From assembly GCA_900321335.1 (NCBI GenBank), contig ONVR01000326.1, positions 1 to 6,317 on the forward strand: a stretch of 6,317 nt of DNA. Reading direction: 5' to 3'. Positions 1-6,200 of this stretch are shown here, in pieces. The notes below the pieces were generated by a model, which saw only the letters and a program-made list of their open reading frames with translations, made no database searches and was not told the DNA's origin. The position numbers were made by a program, and so were the translations under genes. This DNA comes from an uncultured Eubacteriales bacterium (GTDB taxonomy: Bacteria > Bacillota > Clostridia > Oscillospirales > Oscillospiraceae). Position 1 is the first letter of the stretch; every line of letters starts with the position of its first letter.

Positions 1-346
1 CGATCAGCGTAGCACCGCTGAGCAGCGCGCCGGTGCTGCCGGCGGAGACCATGGCGTCACCCTGGCCGTCCTTGAGCATCCGCAGGCCCACCACCATGGA
101 CGAGTCCCGCTTGTTCCGGATGGCAGTCACGGGGTCCTCGCACATCTCGATGGTCTCGGTGGCGTTGGCGATCTCCACCCCGTCGGGCACGCTGCCGTAC
201 CCGGCCCGGTCCAGACTCTTGAGGATTTCCTCTCCCTTGCCCACCAGGATCACGCCCACAGAGAGCTCCTGCGCGGCTCTGACCGCTCCTTTTACGATCT
301 CATCAGGGGCGAAATCGCCGCCCATTGCGTCAACGATTATCTTCAT
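1..346 (-). CDS. plsX: Phosphate acyltransferase PlsX, N-terminal part (cut by window edge)
   Basis: PlsX transfers the acyl group from acyl-ACP to inorganic phosphate, giving acyl-phosphate, which PlsY then uses to acylate glycerol-3-phosphate in phospholipid synthesis. It is a peripheral membrane enzyme at the cytoplasmic face. Only the first 115 codons are present, roughly a third of the usual 330-340 residues; the rest lies beyond position 1. Seen in the translation: the N-terminal signature DAMGGDFAP (residues 6-14), IEMCEDPVTAIRNKRDSSM (66-84) and VSAGSTGALLSGA (100-112), all typical of PlsX. The ATG at 346 is preceded by a consensus AAGGAGG with an 8-nt spacer, and no other start fits the conserved N-terminus. 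It begins 28 nt after the trmFO stop on the same strand, so it is probably cotranscribed. In many Firmicutes plsX is followed by fab/acpP/rnc genes; that cannot be checked here. The reading frame is intact as far as it goes. Confidence 0.95.
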   Translation of the reverse strand, partial: MKIIVDAMGGDFAPDEIVKGAVRAAQELSVGVILVGKGEEILKSLDRAGYGSVPDGVEIANATETIEMCEDPVTAIRNKRDSSMVVGLRMLKDGQGDAMVSAGSTGALLSGATLI

Positions 347-354
347 ACTCTCTT

Positions 355-361
355 CCTCCTT
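355..361 (-). promoter_or_regulatory. Ribosome binding site of plsX
   Basis: On the minus strand this reads AAGGAGG, a full match to the anti-Shine-Dalgarno sequence, 8 nt before the ATG at 346. It is the strongest ribosome binding site in the window, lies wholly in the trmFO-plsX gap, and fixes the plsX start. Confidence 0.85.
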
Positions 362-374
362 CGCGCAGATCGCC

Positions 375-1682
375 TCAGACGATACCGTCCCGGTGGAGCC
401 CGTCGATCCACTCCAGAGCACGTCTGGAGATCTCGGCGTTCTTGTTGCGCTTGCCCTTCACTCTGTAGCCCAACGGCTCAATGATGCCGAAATTGATGTT
501 CATGGGCTGGAAATTGCCCACGCTTCCCTCGGAAATATACAGGGCCAGAGCTCCTGTTGCCGTGGTCCTGGGAAAGTCCGCCGGGGCCTGTCCCAGCAGC
601 TCCCGGGCCGTCTCGATGCCCACCAGCATGCCGGAGGCCGCGGACTCCACGTAGCCCTCCACCCCCGTCATCTGTCCGGCAAAGCGCACCCGGGGATCCG
701 AGCGCAGTCTGTAGTACCGGTCCAGCAACTGAGGGGAATTGAGGTAGGTGTTCCGGTGCATGACGCCGTAGCGGACAAACTCCGCGTTTTTCAGCGCCGG
801 GATCATGGAGAACACCCGCTTCTGTTCCGGGAATTTCAGGTGGGTCTGAAAGCCCACGATGTTGTATATGGTGCCCTGGGCGTTGTCCTTGCGCAGCTGC
901 ACCACAGCGTAAGGCTCCTTGCCGGTTCTGGGGTCCTCCAGCCCTACGGGTTTCATGGGCCCGTAGCGCATGGTGTCCTCTCCCCGGCGGGCCATCACCT
1001 CGATGGGCATACAGCCCTCGAACACGCCCCCGTCGTCAAAGCCGTGCATCTCCGCCTCCTGGGCAGCGCACAGCTCCCGGCGGAAATCCTTATACTCCTG
1101 CTCCGTCATGGGGCAGTTGATGTAGTCCGCGGTGCCCTTGCCGTAGCGGGAGGCAAAATAGGCGTTTTCCATATCCACGCTCTCATAGGTCACAATGGGC
1201 GCTGCCGCGTCATAAAAGCTCAGAAACTCGTCGTCGGGGCTAATCTCCCGGAGTTTTTCGGACAAAGCCTCGGAAGTCAGCGGTCCGGTGGCGATCACCA
1301 CCGTCCCCTCCGGGATCTCCGTAACCTCTCCGGACCGCACGGTGATCCGGGGGTGGCTGCGGATCTGATCGGTGATCCTTTTGGCAAAGGCAACCCGGTC
1401 CACTGCCAGGGCGCCCCCTGCGGGGACCCGGGTGGCGTCGGCGCAGGCTATGATCAGGCCGCCGCAGCGCCGCATCTCCTCCTTGAGAAGACCCACGGCG
1501 TTTGTCAGCTCATCGCTGCGCAGGGAGTTGGAGCACACCAGCTCTCCGAAATCGTCGGACACGTGAGCGGGGGTTTTTTTGCCGGGCTTCATCTCGATGA
1601 GTTCCACGTCGATGCCCCGGTTGGCAAGCTGCCAGGCGCACTCACACCCGGCGAGCCCCGCGCCTACGACCTTCACTTCCAC
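375..1682 (-). CDS. trmFO: TrmFO, folate/FAD-dependent tRNA (uracil-54-C5)-methyltransferase
   Basis: TrmFO makes ribothymidine at position 54 of the tRNA T-loop in the cytoplasm, taking the methylene carbon from 5,10-methylenetetrahydrofolate and using FADH2/NAD(P)H as reductant. The product is 435 aa, the normal family length. The N-terminus is a Rossmann FAD-binding motif (VVGAGLAGCECAWQLA, residues 5-20). The segment around C50 (GELVCSNSLRSDEL) and the one around C224 (VFEGCMPIEVMARRGEDTMR) match the two conserved cysteine regions of the family (about C53 and C226 in B. subtilis). Further family blocks are VQLRKDNAQGTIYNIVGFQTHL (split here as residues 261-282), AGQMTGVEGYVESAASG (335-351) and the ISEGSVGNFQPMNINFGI region (383-400). 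The start is GTG at 1682: the FAD motif begins at residue 5, so no ATG could replace it. It begins 14 nt after the topA stop, and the ribosome binding site abuts that stop, suggesting translational coupling. TrmFO was formerly named Gid/GidA-like; the short length and motifs separate it from MnmG. Confidence 0.97.
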   Translation of the reverse strand: MEVKVVGAGLAGCECAWQLANRGIDVELIEMKPGKKTPAHVSDDFGELVCSNSLRSDELTNAVGLLKEEMRRCGGLIIACADATRVPAGGALAVDRVAFAKRITDQIRSHPRITVRSGEVTEIPEGTVVIATGPLTSEALSEKLREISPDDEFLSFYDAAAPIVTYESVDMENAYFASRYGKGTADYINCPMTEQEYKDFRRELCAAQEAEMHGFDDGGVFEGCMPIEVMARRGEDTMRYGPMKPVGLEDPRTGKEPYAVVQLRKDNAQGTIYNIVGFQTHLKFPEQKRVFSMIPALKNAEFVRYGVMHRNTYLNSPQLLDRYYRLRSDPRVRFAGQMTGVEGYVESAASGMLVGIETARELLGQAPADFPRTTATGALALYISEGSVGNFQPMNINFGIIEPLGYRVKGKRNKNAEISRRALEWIDGLHRDGIV

Positions 1683-1689
1683 GGCCTTT

Positions 1690-1696
1690 CCCCCTT
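1690..1696 (-). promoter_or_regulatory. Ribosome binding site of trmFO
   Basis: The minus strand reads AAGGGGG, ending 7 nt before the GTG start at 1682. It is an imperfect Shine-Dalgarno (G for A at one position) lying directly against the topA TGA (1699-1697). Weak pairing plus a GTG start suggests expression relies partly on ribosomes arriving from topA (inference). Confidence 0.6.
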
Positions 1697-3958
1697 TCAG
1701 CTCTTGTCACCGGCCGGTTTTTTCGTCTTTGCGGTTTTGGCGGCCGTCGTTTTCTTCGCCGACGTCTTTTTGGCGGTGGTCTTCCGGGCCGCCGGCTTCT
1801 TTGTACCCGCCGACGTCTTGGCGTCCTTGCCGGCTTCCGCCTTTTTCACATAGCCCCGTTTCTCCTCCGGCAGGAAGTTGGAGCAGCTCTCGTTGATGCA
1901 GAACGCCTTTTTAAAGCCTCTGCCGGATTTTTTGAACATGGTCTGACCGCACACGGGACAGTTGTCCTTGACCGGCACGTCCCAGGTCATGAAATCGCAG
2001 CCCTTGTTGAGCTTTTCACAGGCGTAGTAGGTGTACCCGTTCCTGGAGGTACGCTTGAGGATCCGGCTGCCGCACTTGGGGCACCGGCCCGGCATCTCGA
2101 TGACAAGAGGCTTGGTAAAGGTGCACTCCGGATAGCCCGGGCAGGCCAGGAACCGGCCGAACCGGCCCGACTTGACCACCATCTTCCGGCCGCACACGTC
2201 GCAGATCTCGTCGGACTCCTCGTCGGGGACCCGGATCCGCTCTCCCTCCAGGGCGCTCTCCGCGTCCTCCAGGGATTTTTCAAAGCCGTCATAGAAGCTG
2301 CGCAGCACCTCGTGCCAGTCCCGCTCGCCCTTCTCCACGTCGTCCAGGGCCTGTTCCATCCGGGCGGTAAAGCCCATATCCACAATGTCGGAGAAGCGCT
2401 GCTTCATCAGCTCCGTCACCACCTCGCCCAAAGGCGTTGGCCGGAGGAACTTTCCGTCCTTGACGATGTACTCCCTGTCCTGAATGGTGGAGATGGTGGG
2501 CGCGTAGGTGCTCGGCCTGCCGATGCCCGTCTCCTCCATAGCCCGCACAAGGGTGGCCTCCGTGTAGCGGGAAGGGGGCTGGGTGAATTTCTGCTCCGTC
2601 CTGGTCTCCAGCAGATCCAGCTTCTCATTTTCCGCAAGATCCGGCAGTGGGGAGGTCTTCTCCTCCTTGTCGTCGTCCCGGCCCTCCACGTACACGGCGG
2701 TGTAGCCCGGGAATTTGACGCTGGAGTGATTGGCCCGAAACAGATAGCCGGCGGAGACCGCGTCCACCGTGACGCTGTCGTATACGGCGCCGGCCATCTG
2801 GCAGGCGATAAACCGGCTCCAGATCAGGCGGTAGAGCTTATACTGATCCCCGGTGAGGCTGGATTTCACCGCCTCCGGGGTAATGAACACGTTGGAGGGC
2901 CGGATGGCCTCATGGGCGTCCTGGGCCCCGGCCTTGGTCTTGAAGGTCCGGGTCTTGCCGGGGTAGTATTCCCTGCCGTACCGGTCGGTAATAAACCGCT
3001 TGGCATCGGCCAGGGCCACCTCGGAGATGCGCAGAGAATCGGTACGCATATAGGTGATCAGGCCCACGGTACCCTCGCCCTGGATATCCACGCCCTCGTA
3101 GAGCTGCTGGGCGATGGACATGGTGCGCCGGGTGCTCATGCCCAGCTTCCGGGACGCCTCCTGCTGGAGAGTTGAGGTAATAAAGGGGGGCGGTGGTGAT
3201 TTCGTCTTGTCGCTGCGCTTGACGCTCTTGACCACGAAATCATCGCCCTGGACAGCGGCGATGACCGCGTCCACCTGCTCTTTGTTTTTCAGATCCTGTT
3301 TTTTCTTCTCCGTACCGTGGAACCGGGCGGTAAACGCTCCCGCTCCCTGCCGGCGCTGAAGCACCGCGTCCAGGGTCCAGTACTCCTCCGGCACGAAGGA
3401 GCGGATCTCCTCTTCCCGGTCCGTCACCATCCGGGTGGCAACGGACTGGACGCGGCCCGCGGACAGGCCCCTGCGGATCTTTTTCCACAGCAGAGGGCTG
3501 AGCTTGTAGCCCACGATCCGATCCAGGATCCGGCGGGCCTGCTGGGCGTCTACCAGGTCCAGGTCGATCTCTCTCGGATTCTGGATGCTGTCCTGGACGA
3601 CCTTTTTGGTGATCTCGTTGAAGGTCACCCGGTAGGCGTTGTCGTCCTGAAGGCCCAGCAGCTCCTTGAGATGCCAGGAAATGGCCTCGCCCTCCCGGTC
3701 CGGGTCGGTTGCCAGATAGACCTTGGCACTGTTTTTCGCCGCTTTTTTCAGCTCGTTTATGGTGTCTTCTCTGCCCTTGACCGGCTGGTAGTCCGGCTGA
3801 AAATCGTGCTCGATGTCCACCCCCAGCTTGCTCTTGGGCAGATCCCGCAGATGTCCCATGGAGGCCGTGACTTTGTAGTTCGGTCCCAGATATTTTCCGA
3901 TCGTCTTGGCCTTTGCCGGGGACTCGACGATCACCAGATTGGTTTTTGCCTTAGCCAT
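1697..3958 (-). CDS. topA: DNA topoisomerase I (type IA) with three zinc ribbons and a Lys-rich tail
   Basis: TopA relaxes negative supercoils by nicking one DNA strand through a 5'-phosphotyrosine link, passing the other strand and resealing, with Mg2+. Product 753 aa. Order of parts: Toprim domain (about 6-120) with the conserved Glu in VIVESPAKAKTI (E12) and the DxDxE triad in YLATDPDREGE (D85, D87, E89); the core gate domains with DRIVGYKLSPLLWKKI (146-161) and LSAGRVQSVA (165-174); the catalytic tyrosine in GLITYMRTDS (Y303, with R305 behind it); AQDAHEAIRPS (345-355); GIGRPSTYAPTI (478-489). Three C4 zinc ribbons follow: C586/C589/C606/C612, C626/C629/C647/C654 and C667/C670/C687/C692. 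Residues 711-753 are a Lys/Ala/Thr tail with 14 lysines in 43 residues, probably disordered and DNA-binding. The ATG at 3958 is chosen over an in-frame ATG 12 codons earlier because AGGAG lies 6 nt upstream of it and family members begin close to the Toprim strand. It sits between dprA and trmFO as in many Firmicutes. Confidence 0.97.
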   Translation of the reverse strand: MAKAKTNLVIVESPAKAKTIGKYLGPNYKVTASMGHLRDLPKSKLGVDIEHDFQPDYQPVKGREDTINELKKAAKNSAKVYLATDPDREGEAISWHLKELLGLQDDNAYRVTFNEITKKVVQDSIQNPREIDLDLVDAQQARRILDRIVGYKLSPLLWKKIRRGLSAGRVQSVATRMVTDREEEIRSFVPEEYWTLDAVLQRRQGAGAFTARFHGTEKKKQDLKNKEQVDAVIAAVQGDDFVVKSVKRSDKTKSPPPPFITSTLQQEASRKLGMSTRRTMSIAQQLYEGVDIQGEGTVGLITYMRTDSLRISEVALADAKRFITDRYGREYYPGKTRTFKTKAGAQDAHEAIRPSNVFITPEAVKSSLTGDQYKLYRLIWSRFIACQMAGAVYDSVTVDAVSAGYLFRANHSSVKFPGYTAVYVEGRDDDKEEKTSPLPDLAENEKLDLLETRTEQKFTQPPSRYTEATLVRAMEETGIGRPSTYAPTISTIQDREYIVKDGKFLRPTPLGEVVTELMKQRFSDIVDMGFTARMEQALDDVEKGERDWHEVLRSFYDGFEKSLEDAESALEGERIRVPDEESDEICDVCGRKMVVKSGRFGRFLACPGYPECTFTKPLVIEMPGRCPKCGSRILKRTSRNGYTYYACEKLNKGCDFMTWDVPVKDNCPVCGQTMFKKSGRGFKKAFCINESCSNFLPEEKRGYVKKAEAGKDAKTSAGTKKPAARKTTAKKTSAKKTTAAKTAKTKKPAGDKS

Positions 3959-4036
3959 TTTTAACTCCTGTTTCGGTCTTTTACCGTATTTCAAAACGCC
4001 GCTCTGTACAGGCGTGTTTGTCCGTTTTCGGATTCG
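3959..4036. other. dprA-topA intergenic gap, no gene
   Basis: This 78-nt gap is the longest within the operon. It is AT-richer than the flanking genes. Apart from the topA ribosome binding site it holds only a weak inverted repeat (ACGCC at 4015-4011 and GGCGT at 4000-3996 in minus orientation, 10-nt loop) followed by TTTT. A 5-bp stem is too weak for a confident terminator, and I see no convincing -35/-10 pair. A minor internal promoter or partial attenuation before topA cannot be excluded. Confidence 0.4.
3965..3969 (-). promoter_or_regulatory. Ribosome binding site deciding the topA start
   Basis: The minus strand reads AGGAG, 6 nt before the ATG at 3958. The in-frame ATG at 3994 has no comparable purine-rich motif at the right distance (the bases before it read AGCGGCGTTTTGAA), so the shorter 753-residue TopA is preferred over a 765-residue form. 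Confidence 0.75.
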
Positions 4037-5233
4037 TTACAGCCGCGAGAAGAATTTTCCCGGCTCCTGGCGGATCACCCCGCTGATCTCCAGCATGGTC
4101 AGAGCGGACAGGGCCGCGCCGGGCTCCACGCCGCACCGGGCCATGATCTCGTCCACATGCAGTTTTCCCCCGGCCAGCACGTCGTATACCGCCTGCTCCT
4201 CCGGGGAGAGGTCCATAGGTTCCTGCGCCGGTTGGGCCTGCGCATCCGGTTCCCGCTCCTCCGTCTGCTTTTCAACCTGCGCCGCCGGGAAAGGGGAAAC
4301 CGTTTCCGCCGGTTCCACCGGCACGTCCGCGCCCCGGTCAGAGGCGTCAATCCGCCTGGCAAAGCCCGCCTCATACTCCCGGGCGATGTCATAGCCGCTC
4401 ATCACGGCAATGGCGCCCTCCCGCAGCAGGGCGTTGGAGCCTGCCGAGGCCGGAGAGTCGATATTGCCCGGCACCACGAACACGTCCCTGCCCTGTTCCA
4501 GAGCGTGATTGGCCGTGATGATGGAGCCGCTCTTTTCCGGGGCCTCAATGACCGTAATGCCCAGGGCGATGCCGCTGATGATCCGGTTGCGGGCGGGGAA
4601 ATGTCTGCCGCTGGGCTCCGTTCCCGGGGGATACTCCGTGATCAGCGCCCCTACGGCGGCCACGTCGTCATACAGCCTGTCGTTTTCCGCCGGGTAAACC
4701 ACGTCCAGGCCGCAGCCCAGAACGCCGATCACCTTGCCGCCGCCCCGAAGGGCGCCCTTTGCCGCCGCGGTATCAATGCCCCGGGCCAGACCCGTGGTCA
4801 CCACGCAGCCGCTTTTTGCCAGTTCATAGCCCATACGCTCCGCCGCTTTCAGGCCATAGGGCGTACAGTTCCGTGTACCCACCACGCCGACGACGGCCTC
4901 CCCGTCCAGATAGGGCAGCCCTCCCCGGACGTATAAAACCACGGGCGGATCGTAAATATTCCGCAGCCGCTCGGGATAGGCCGCATCCCGGACCGTCAGG
5001 ATCTGCCAGCCGTGCGCGGCACAGCGGTCGATGATCTCCACCGCCTGGTACAGCTTTTTGGCGCACAGAGCGTTAATCGCTCCGGCGCTGAGCCAGCCCA
5101 GCGCCTCGAACTCCTCACGCTGGGCGAAAAACACCTGATCCGGGGATTCAAACCGCTCCAGCAGCCGTCGGACGTTTCCCGGTCCCATACCGGCCACAGA
5201 GGACAGCCAGACCCAGTATTTCAGCTCTGCCAT
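4037..5233 (-). CDS. dprA: DNA processing protein DprA (Smf)
   Basis: DprA binds single-stranded DNA entering the cell, shields it from nucleases and loads RecA, supporting natural transformation; it is also common in species not known to be competent. Product 398 aa. Residues about 1-65 form the N-terminal SAM/helix-hairpin-like region (SSVAGMGPGNVRRLL, 11-25). The Rossmann DprA core spans about 85-285: VGVVGTRNCTPYG (115-127), TTGLARGID (146-154), GCGLDVVYPAEN (173-184), FPARNRIISG (212-221), ANHALEQGRDVFVVPG (241-256) and the SAGSNALLREGA stretch (263-274). A Glu/Pro/Ala-rich linker (about 300-340) leads to a C-terminal winged-helix DML1-like domain (342-398). The family histidine after GIDxAA is alanine here (A158), and the serine before GLARGID is threonine (T147). 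The ATG at 5233 is chosen because GGAGG lies 7 nt upstream and the protein begins at the usual point; the open frame continues upstream to about 5908 but there it only mirrors the methyltransferase gene. It overlaps that gene by 13 nt and precedes topA. Confidence 0.96.
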   Translation of the reverse strand: MAELKYWVWLSSVAGMGPGNVRRLLERFESPDQVFFAQREEFEALGWLSAGAINALCAKKLYQAVEIIDRCAAHGWQILTVRDAAYPERLRNIYDPPVVLYVRGGLPYLDGEAVVGVVGTRNCTPYGLKAAERMGYELAKSGCVVTTGLARGIDTAAAKGALRGGGKVIGVLGCGLDVVYPAENDRLYDDVAAVGALITEYPPGTEPSGRHFPARNRIISGIALGITVIEAPEKSGSIITANHALEQGRDVFVVPGNIDSPASAGSNALLREGAIAVMSGYDIAREYEAGFARRIDASDRGADVPVEPAETVSPFPAAQVEKQTEEREPDAQAQPAQEPMDLSPEEQAVYDVLAGGKLHVDEIMARCGVEPGAALSALTMLEISGVIRQEPGKFFSRL

Positions 5234-6003
5234 TGCGTCCCCTCCCCGGGCAGGGTCTCCCGCACCAGCTCCCACATGATCACCGAGGCGGCCGCCGCCG
5301 CGTTGAGGGACTCGCACCGGGGCAGCATGGGAATCACCACCGTCTCGTCGCACAGGGCGAGGACCTCCGGGGAGATGCCCCGACCCTCGCTGCCAATGAC
5401 CACGGCGCAGTTGTTCCGGCCGATCTGCCGGACGTCTTTGCTGTCTCTGTGCAGGGCGGCGCCGTAAAACCGGATCCCGCCGCGCTTCATGGCGGCCAGT
5501 GCCGTCAGATCCATAACCGCCGTCTTCTGCCGGAACACGGCGCCCATGGTAGCCCGGACGGTCTTGGGATTGTACAGATCCGCACAGTCTCCCGTCAGGA
5601 TCACCCCGTCCATGCCGAAGGCGTCGGCGCCCCGAAGGATCGTCCCCACGTTTCCCGGGTCCTGGATTCCGTCCAGGACGAGAAACCGCCCCGCCGCAGG
5701 CAGAGACCCGGCTGCGGGCTCCACGGCACAGCTGAAGAGGATATTCTGGGGATTCTTCATGGGGGAGACGTATTCGATCACATCCCGGCTCACCGGGAGG
5801 ATCTCGGCGCTCTCCGGCAGGTCCGTCTCCGGCTCGCCGCAGTACAGGACGGTGCGGATCCGGGCCCCGTTTTTCAACGCCTCCTGCAGCAGCTTGAAGC
5901 CGTCGCACAGAAACTCCCCCTGCGTCTGCCGGTATTCCCGGCTGGCGCCGAGCTTTTTCATGTGCGTGATCCTGGGGTTTTTCCTGCTGGTGATGGTCTG
6001 CAT
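5221..6003 (-). CDS. TrmH/SpoU-family RNA 2'-O-ribose methyltransferase (YsgA/RlmP-like)
   Basis: A SPOUT-class enzyme that methylates a ribose 2'-OH in rRNA or tRNA using S-adenosylmethionine, in the cytoplasm, usually as a dimer. Product 260 aa, normal for the family. The N-terminal third (ITSRKNPRITHMKKL at 4-18, then GEFLCDGFKLLQEAL at 29-43) matches the SpoU substrate-binding domain. The knotted catalytic domain carries motif 1 (DPGNVGTILRGADAFG, 115-130, with the likely catalytic R124), motif 2 (VIGSEGRGIS, 202-211) and motif 3 (IPMLPRCESLNAAAAAS, 224-240; S232 and N234 conserved, A235 where Val is usual). The N-terminal pattern resembles B. subtilis YsgA (RlmP, reported from memory to form Gm2553 in 23S rRNA) more than RlmB, but the target base cannot be read from sequence, so no symbol is given. 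The ATG at 6003 has AAGGA 6 nt upstream. It is the first gene after the promoter at about 6080-6108, and its last 13 nt overlap dprA. Confidence 0.93.
   Translation of the reverse strand: MQTITSRKNPRITHMKKLGASREYRQTQGEFLCDGFKLLQEALKNGARIRTVLYCGEPETDLPESAEILPVSRDVIEYVSPMKNPQNILFSCAVEPAAGSLPAAGRFLVLDGIQDPGNVGTILRGADAFGMDGVILTGDCADLYNPKTVRATMGAVFRQKTAVMDLTALAAMKRGGIRFYGAALHRDSKDVRQIGRNNCAVVIGSEGRGISPEVLALCDETVVIPMLPRCESLNAAAAASVIMWELVRETLPGEGTQWQS
5241..5245 (-). promoter_or_regulatory. Ribosome binding site of dprA inside the upstream gene
   Basis: The minus strand reads GGAGG within a longer GGGGAGGGG, 7 nt before the dprA ATG at 5233. It lies inside the last codons of the RNA methyltransferase gene, so ribosomes finishing that gene pass over it; translational coupling is likely (inference). 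It marks 5233 as the dprA start within a much longer open frame. Confidence 0.8.
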
Positions 6004-6032
6004 ACCTCGTCCTTCTCTCCCTGCTTTCCCGG

Positions 6033-6048
6033 TCTTTTCCGGAAAAGA
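6033..6048. promoter_or_regulatory. 16-bp perfect palindrome in the operon leader
   Basis: The sequence TCTTTTCCGGAAAAGA is an exact inverted repeat centred between 6040 and 6041. It lies between the predicted transcription start (about 6073) and the first ribosome binding site (6014-6010), a common place for a repressor operator. It has no spacer, so as RNA it would make only a poor hairpin, while as DNA it would suit a dimeric regulator. No regulator is identified; chance cannot be ruled out. Confidence 0.4.
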
Positions 6049-6079
6049 GGTCTGTTATACAATATAATACAACAAGCCT

Positions 6080-6108
6080 ATTATACTTACATCATTTCAC
6101 TTTTGCAA
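6080..6108 (-). promoter_or_regulatory. Predicted sigma-A promoter of the operon
   Basis: On the minus strand: -35 TTGCAA (6108-6103), a 17-nt spacer, and a perfect -10 TATAAT (6085-6080). The -35 matches TTGACA at four of six positions. Transcription should start near 6073, giving a leader of about 70 nt before the ATG at 6003. The AT-rich island (about 6055-6110) stands out against GC-rich flanks. It lies after the hairpin that closes the upstream gene, as expected for a new transcription unit. Confidence 0.85.
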
Positions 6109-6117
6109 GCCGGGGCC

Positions 6118-6133
6118 GGAAGAATTTTCTTCC
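6118..6133. repeat. Short inverted repeat just upstream of the -35 box
   Basis: GGAAGAA (6118-6124) and TTCTTCC (6127-6133) are inverted around a 2-nt centre. The dyad sits about 10 nt upstream of the -35 element, where an activator or repressor could bind. The 2-nt centre makes an RNA hairpin poor. It may also be chance in a purine/pyrimidine-skewed stretch. Confidence 0.3.
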
Positions 6134-6148
6134 CCCGAAAACAGGCAA

Positions 6149-6188
6149 ATGATCCCCCGGAGGGGGGGGGCGCCCTCCGGGGGATCAT
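6149..6188 (-). terminator. Strong stem-loop, probable terminator of the upstream gene
   Basis: Two arms of 16 nt (6149-6164 and 6173-6188) pair perfectly around an 8-nt loop; on the plus strand the left arm is ATGATCCCCCGGAGGG. The stem is very GC-rich. It begins 12 nt after the stop codon of the gene ending at 6201 and precedes the next promoter, so it fits a terminator reading on the minus strand. The trailing sequence there (TTTGCCTGTTTTC) is only a broken U-tract, so efficiency is uncertain; it could also stabilise the 3' end of the upstream mRNA. The plus strand has a run of nine G across the arm and loop (6162-6170). Confidence 0.7.
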
Positions 6189-6200
6189 CTTTACATACGG

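Noticed and set aside
33..1853. 606-codon plus-strand open frame opposite plsX, trmFO and the topA tail
   Set aside because: It runs antisense across three well-recognised genes, contains no recognisable domain, and its hydrophobic end (AAVVFFADVFLAVV) is just the complement of the Lys-rich topA tail. Long antisense frames are expected opposite GC-rich genes.
3959..3994. 12-residue N-terminal extension of topA from the ATG at 3994
   Set aside because: No Shine-Dalgarno precedes that ATG, whereas the ATG at 3958 has AGGAG at 6 nt and matches the usual family N-terminus.
3996..4015. Possible terminator between dprA and topA
   Set aside because: The stem is only 5 bp with a 10-nt loop and a short T-run; too weak to call, and gene order supports cotranscription.
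5234..5908. Long N-terminal extension of the dprA reading frame
   Set aside because: This part overlaps the methyltransferase gene in another frame, has no DprA-like content (it is Arg/Gly/Pro-rich shadow sequence), and DprA starts normally at 5233 with a good ribosome binding site.
6063..6068. Plus-strand TATAAT that might start a small RNA ending at the hairpin 6149-6188
   Set aside because: There is no -35-like hexamer 16-18 nt upstream and only a poor T-tract after the hairpin in this direction; the motif is likely a by-product of the AT-rich leader.
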